From positions 1 through 20,471 of the forward strand of contig JAAMPI010001059.1 of assembly GCA_013054445.1 (NCBI GenBank): 20,471 nt of DNA, read 5' to 3'. Both the position numbers and the translations under genes were made by a program. The stretch comes from Cudoniella acicularis (taxonomy: Eukaryota; Ascomycota; Leotiomycetes; Helotiales; Helotiaceae). The notes beneath the pieces were generated by a model. It did not search any database and was not told the DNA's origin. It was given only the letters and a program-made list of their open reading frames with translations. This document shows, piece by piece, positions 19,432 to 20,471 of the stretch; the stretch's first letter is position 1, and each line of letters begins with the position of its first letter.

Positions 19432-19881
19432 TCCTTTGCCCCGGCGCTCATAACTAAGCAATTAAAGGCGGGGTATGAAAGACGAAAAGATCCCGTCTCA
19501 AACCTCCTTGCGGTCATTTCAGGGGACTCGCTATCAAACCCCCAAACAGAAGAAGACGAAGCACATTCGCGAGAACAAGGAAAAGAGAGGAATCTCCTAC
19601 TCGCAACATTTCGACGACATTCCAACCAACTCCCCAACGAAAACGACGACGAATTCGTCAACCGGATGATGAATAACGAGACAGTTGGAAAAATTGTCAT
19701 TGAGTACCGTTGCGTCATGAAGCACCTGAGGAAATTTAAGAAGCCGATGTCTACTAGATGTACCCTTCCCAGGAAATTGGAGCCTTTGGTGCCGAAGCTG
19801 GTGTTTGAGCTTGTGGGTTGCGGGGGAGGGTCGAGAGTTGGAGGAGATATCAAGAAGGGTGGAGATGGAGACGGAAAGTGA
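19432..19881 (+). other. Unassigned 149-codon open frame lacking an early ATG
   Basis: From just after a TAG (the CCTAG at about 19428-19431 could be a splice acceptor) the plus strand stays open to a TGA at 19879-19881. It reads as a charged protein: FAPALITKQLKAGYERRKDP, SLSNPQTEEDEAHSREQGKE, NENDDEFVNRMMNNETVGK and KIVIEYRCVMKHLRKFKKP, ending in a Gly-rich tail. The first in-frame ATG is at 19666. I recognise no domain. It could be an internal or last exon of a small gene or a gene fragment. The minus strand is also open here (19416-19916, 166 codons, with an ATG), but its product is a low-complexity Ser/Pro/Phe-rich text with the look of an antisense shadow. Coding status is uncertain. 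Confidence 0.3.
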
Positions 19882-20158
19882 TATAGGAGATTCACTCCAT
19901 GACTGACAGGTTGCATGACCGGGAGATTCTCAGTTATTTAGGCTAGCGCGATCTCGTTTATGCAGGATTTAATGCAGTTCTAGCCTAGACTTGACAATAC
20001 AACCTCTTTCACCCCTGCAAATTTAGATTCATGCTCTCGCTTTTTCAAACCTTAAGATCGATATTTGCAGAAGCAACTTCAACACCACACCCACAAAAAT
20101 TACAACTTCTACTCTTCTTCCTCGAAGCCCAAATTCCAGTCTTCAACTCATACCCGCA

Positions 20159-20471
20159 ATGGATCAACAACCACCACTAACTCCAAACACTAAATCCAAA
20201 ACCTGTCCTGATTCGAAAATGAACTCCGACACTAACTCCAACCCCACAGCCCAATCTTTCACCTTCACCTTCACAGAAACCAACACTGCGACAACACCCC
20301 CCACCACTACCCCAAAAAACTCCTCAAGCTCTTAGAACCCCGCTCATCAGCACCAAAACCAAAACCACTGAAAACACCCGAACGCTCTCCCTTCAATAAC
20401 CATGACTCCGCACCCAACACGCCTCCCGCAGCTCCCAGACACCCTAATGGCAAGCTAGTAGATATACCCAG
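20159..20471 (+). CDS. Start of a Pro/Thr-rich gene, cut by window end
   Basis: An ATG at 20159 (GCAATGG context) follows a C- and CT-rich stretch (20060-20150) typical of fungal 5' leaders. The product begins MDQQPPLTPNTKSKTCPDSK and continues as a disordered Thr/Asn/Ser-rich tail, stopping at 20333-20335. One frame over, the text reads PKKLLKLLEPRSSAPKPKPL, then TPERSPFNNHDSAPNTPPAA, and is open to the window end, which looks like its natural continuation. One more A in the six-A run at 20314-20319 would join the two frames; alternatively an unseen intron does. The 277 bp before it (19882-20158) are taken as promoter and leader. No domain is visible in the part present. Confidence 0.4.

Noticed and set aside
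1..20471. Biosynthetic cluster, CRISPR array, tRNA, rRNA or LTR pair
   Set aside because: No core synthase gene, direct-repeat array, cloverleaf, rRNA-like block or paired long repeats were seen on reading both strands. A co-regulated pathway for the peptidase, receptor-like protein and oxidase is not supported by sequence.

Overview
The window reads as a filamentous ascomycete (Pezizomycotina; Leotiomycetes is my guess from the gene families) chromosome segment. The genes have several short introns (about 47-70 nt) with GTRNGY-type donors, CTAAC/CTAAT-like branch points and YAG or AAG acceptors. There are secreted and membrane protein families typical of these fungi, and an AT-rich, stop-riddled transposon that looks like repeat-induced point mutation (RIP). 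I see no bacterial operon, CRISPR, rRNA or tRNA signal.

Layout. 1-913: AT-rich decayed repeat. 914-2839 (-): pseudogene of a large, four-helix membrane protein with a big N-glycosylated extracellular domain. 3880-5173: a RIP-degraded Tc1/mariner-type element with 34-bp terminal inverted repeats, ending 66 bp from the next gene's stop. 5240-7199 (-): an apparently intact secreted S28 serine (prolyl) peptidase of 521 aa in 8 exons. 8805-10306 (+): a PTH11/rhodopsin-domain-like seven-helix membrane protein, intact except for an odd first splice donor. 10933-12894 (-): a secreted GMC oxidoreductase (613 aa if read through) with one extra base in a six-base run inside its FAD-binding signature. 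13727-16499 (-): a multiply broken fungal-specific gene. 16741-18900 (+): a second, nearly whole member of the membrane-protein family of 914-2839, with one frameshift. 19432-20471: an unassigned long open frame and the start of a proline/threonine-rich gene running off the window.

How the pieces relate. The two glycosylated membrane-protein paralogs lie at the two ends in opposite orientation, around a peptidase, a receptor-like protein and an oxidoreductase. Nothing proves a pathway; this looks like a fast-evolving accessory or subtelomere-like neighbourhood in which old copies are dying. Several nonsense codons could derive from Gln codons by C-to-T at CpA, as RIP would make them, while the single-base indels in homopolymers may be real decay or consensus errors. 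That distinction is the key open question of the window.

All exon boundaries were worked out by eye from splice signals and reading-frame continuity. Family assignments rest on recognised motifs, not on a database search.
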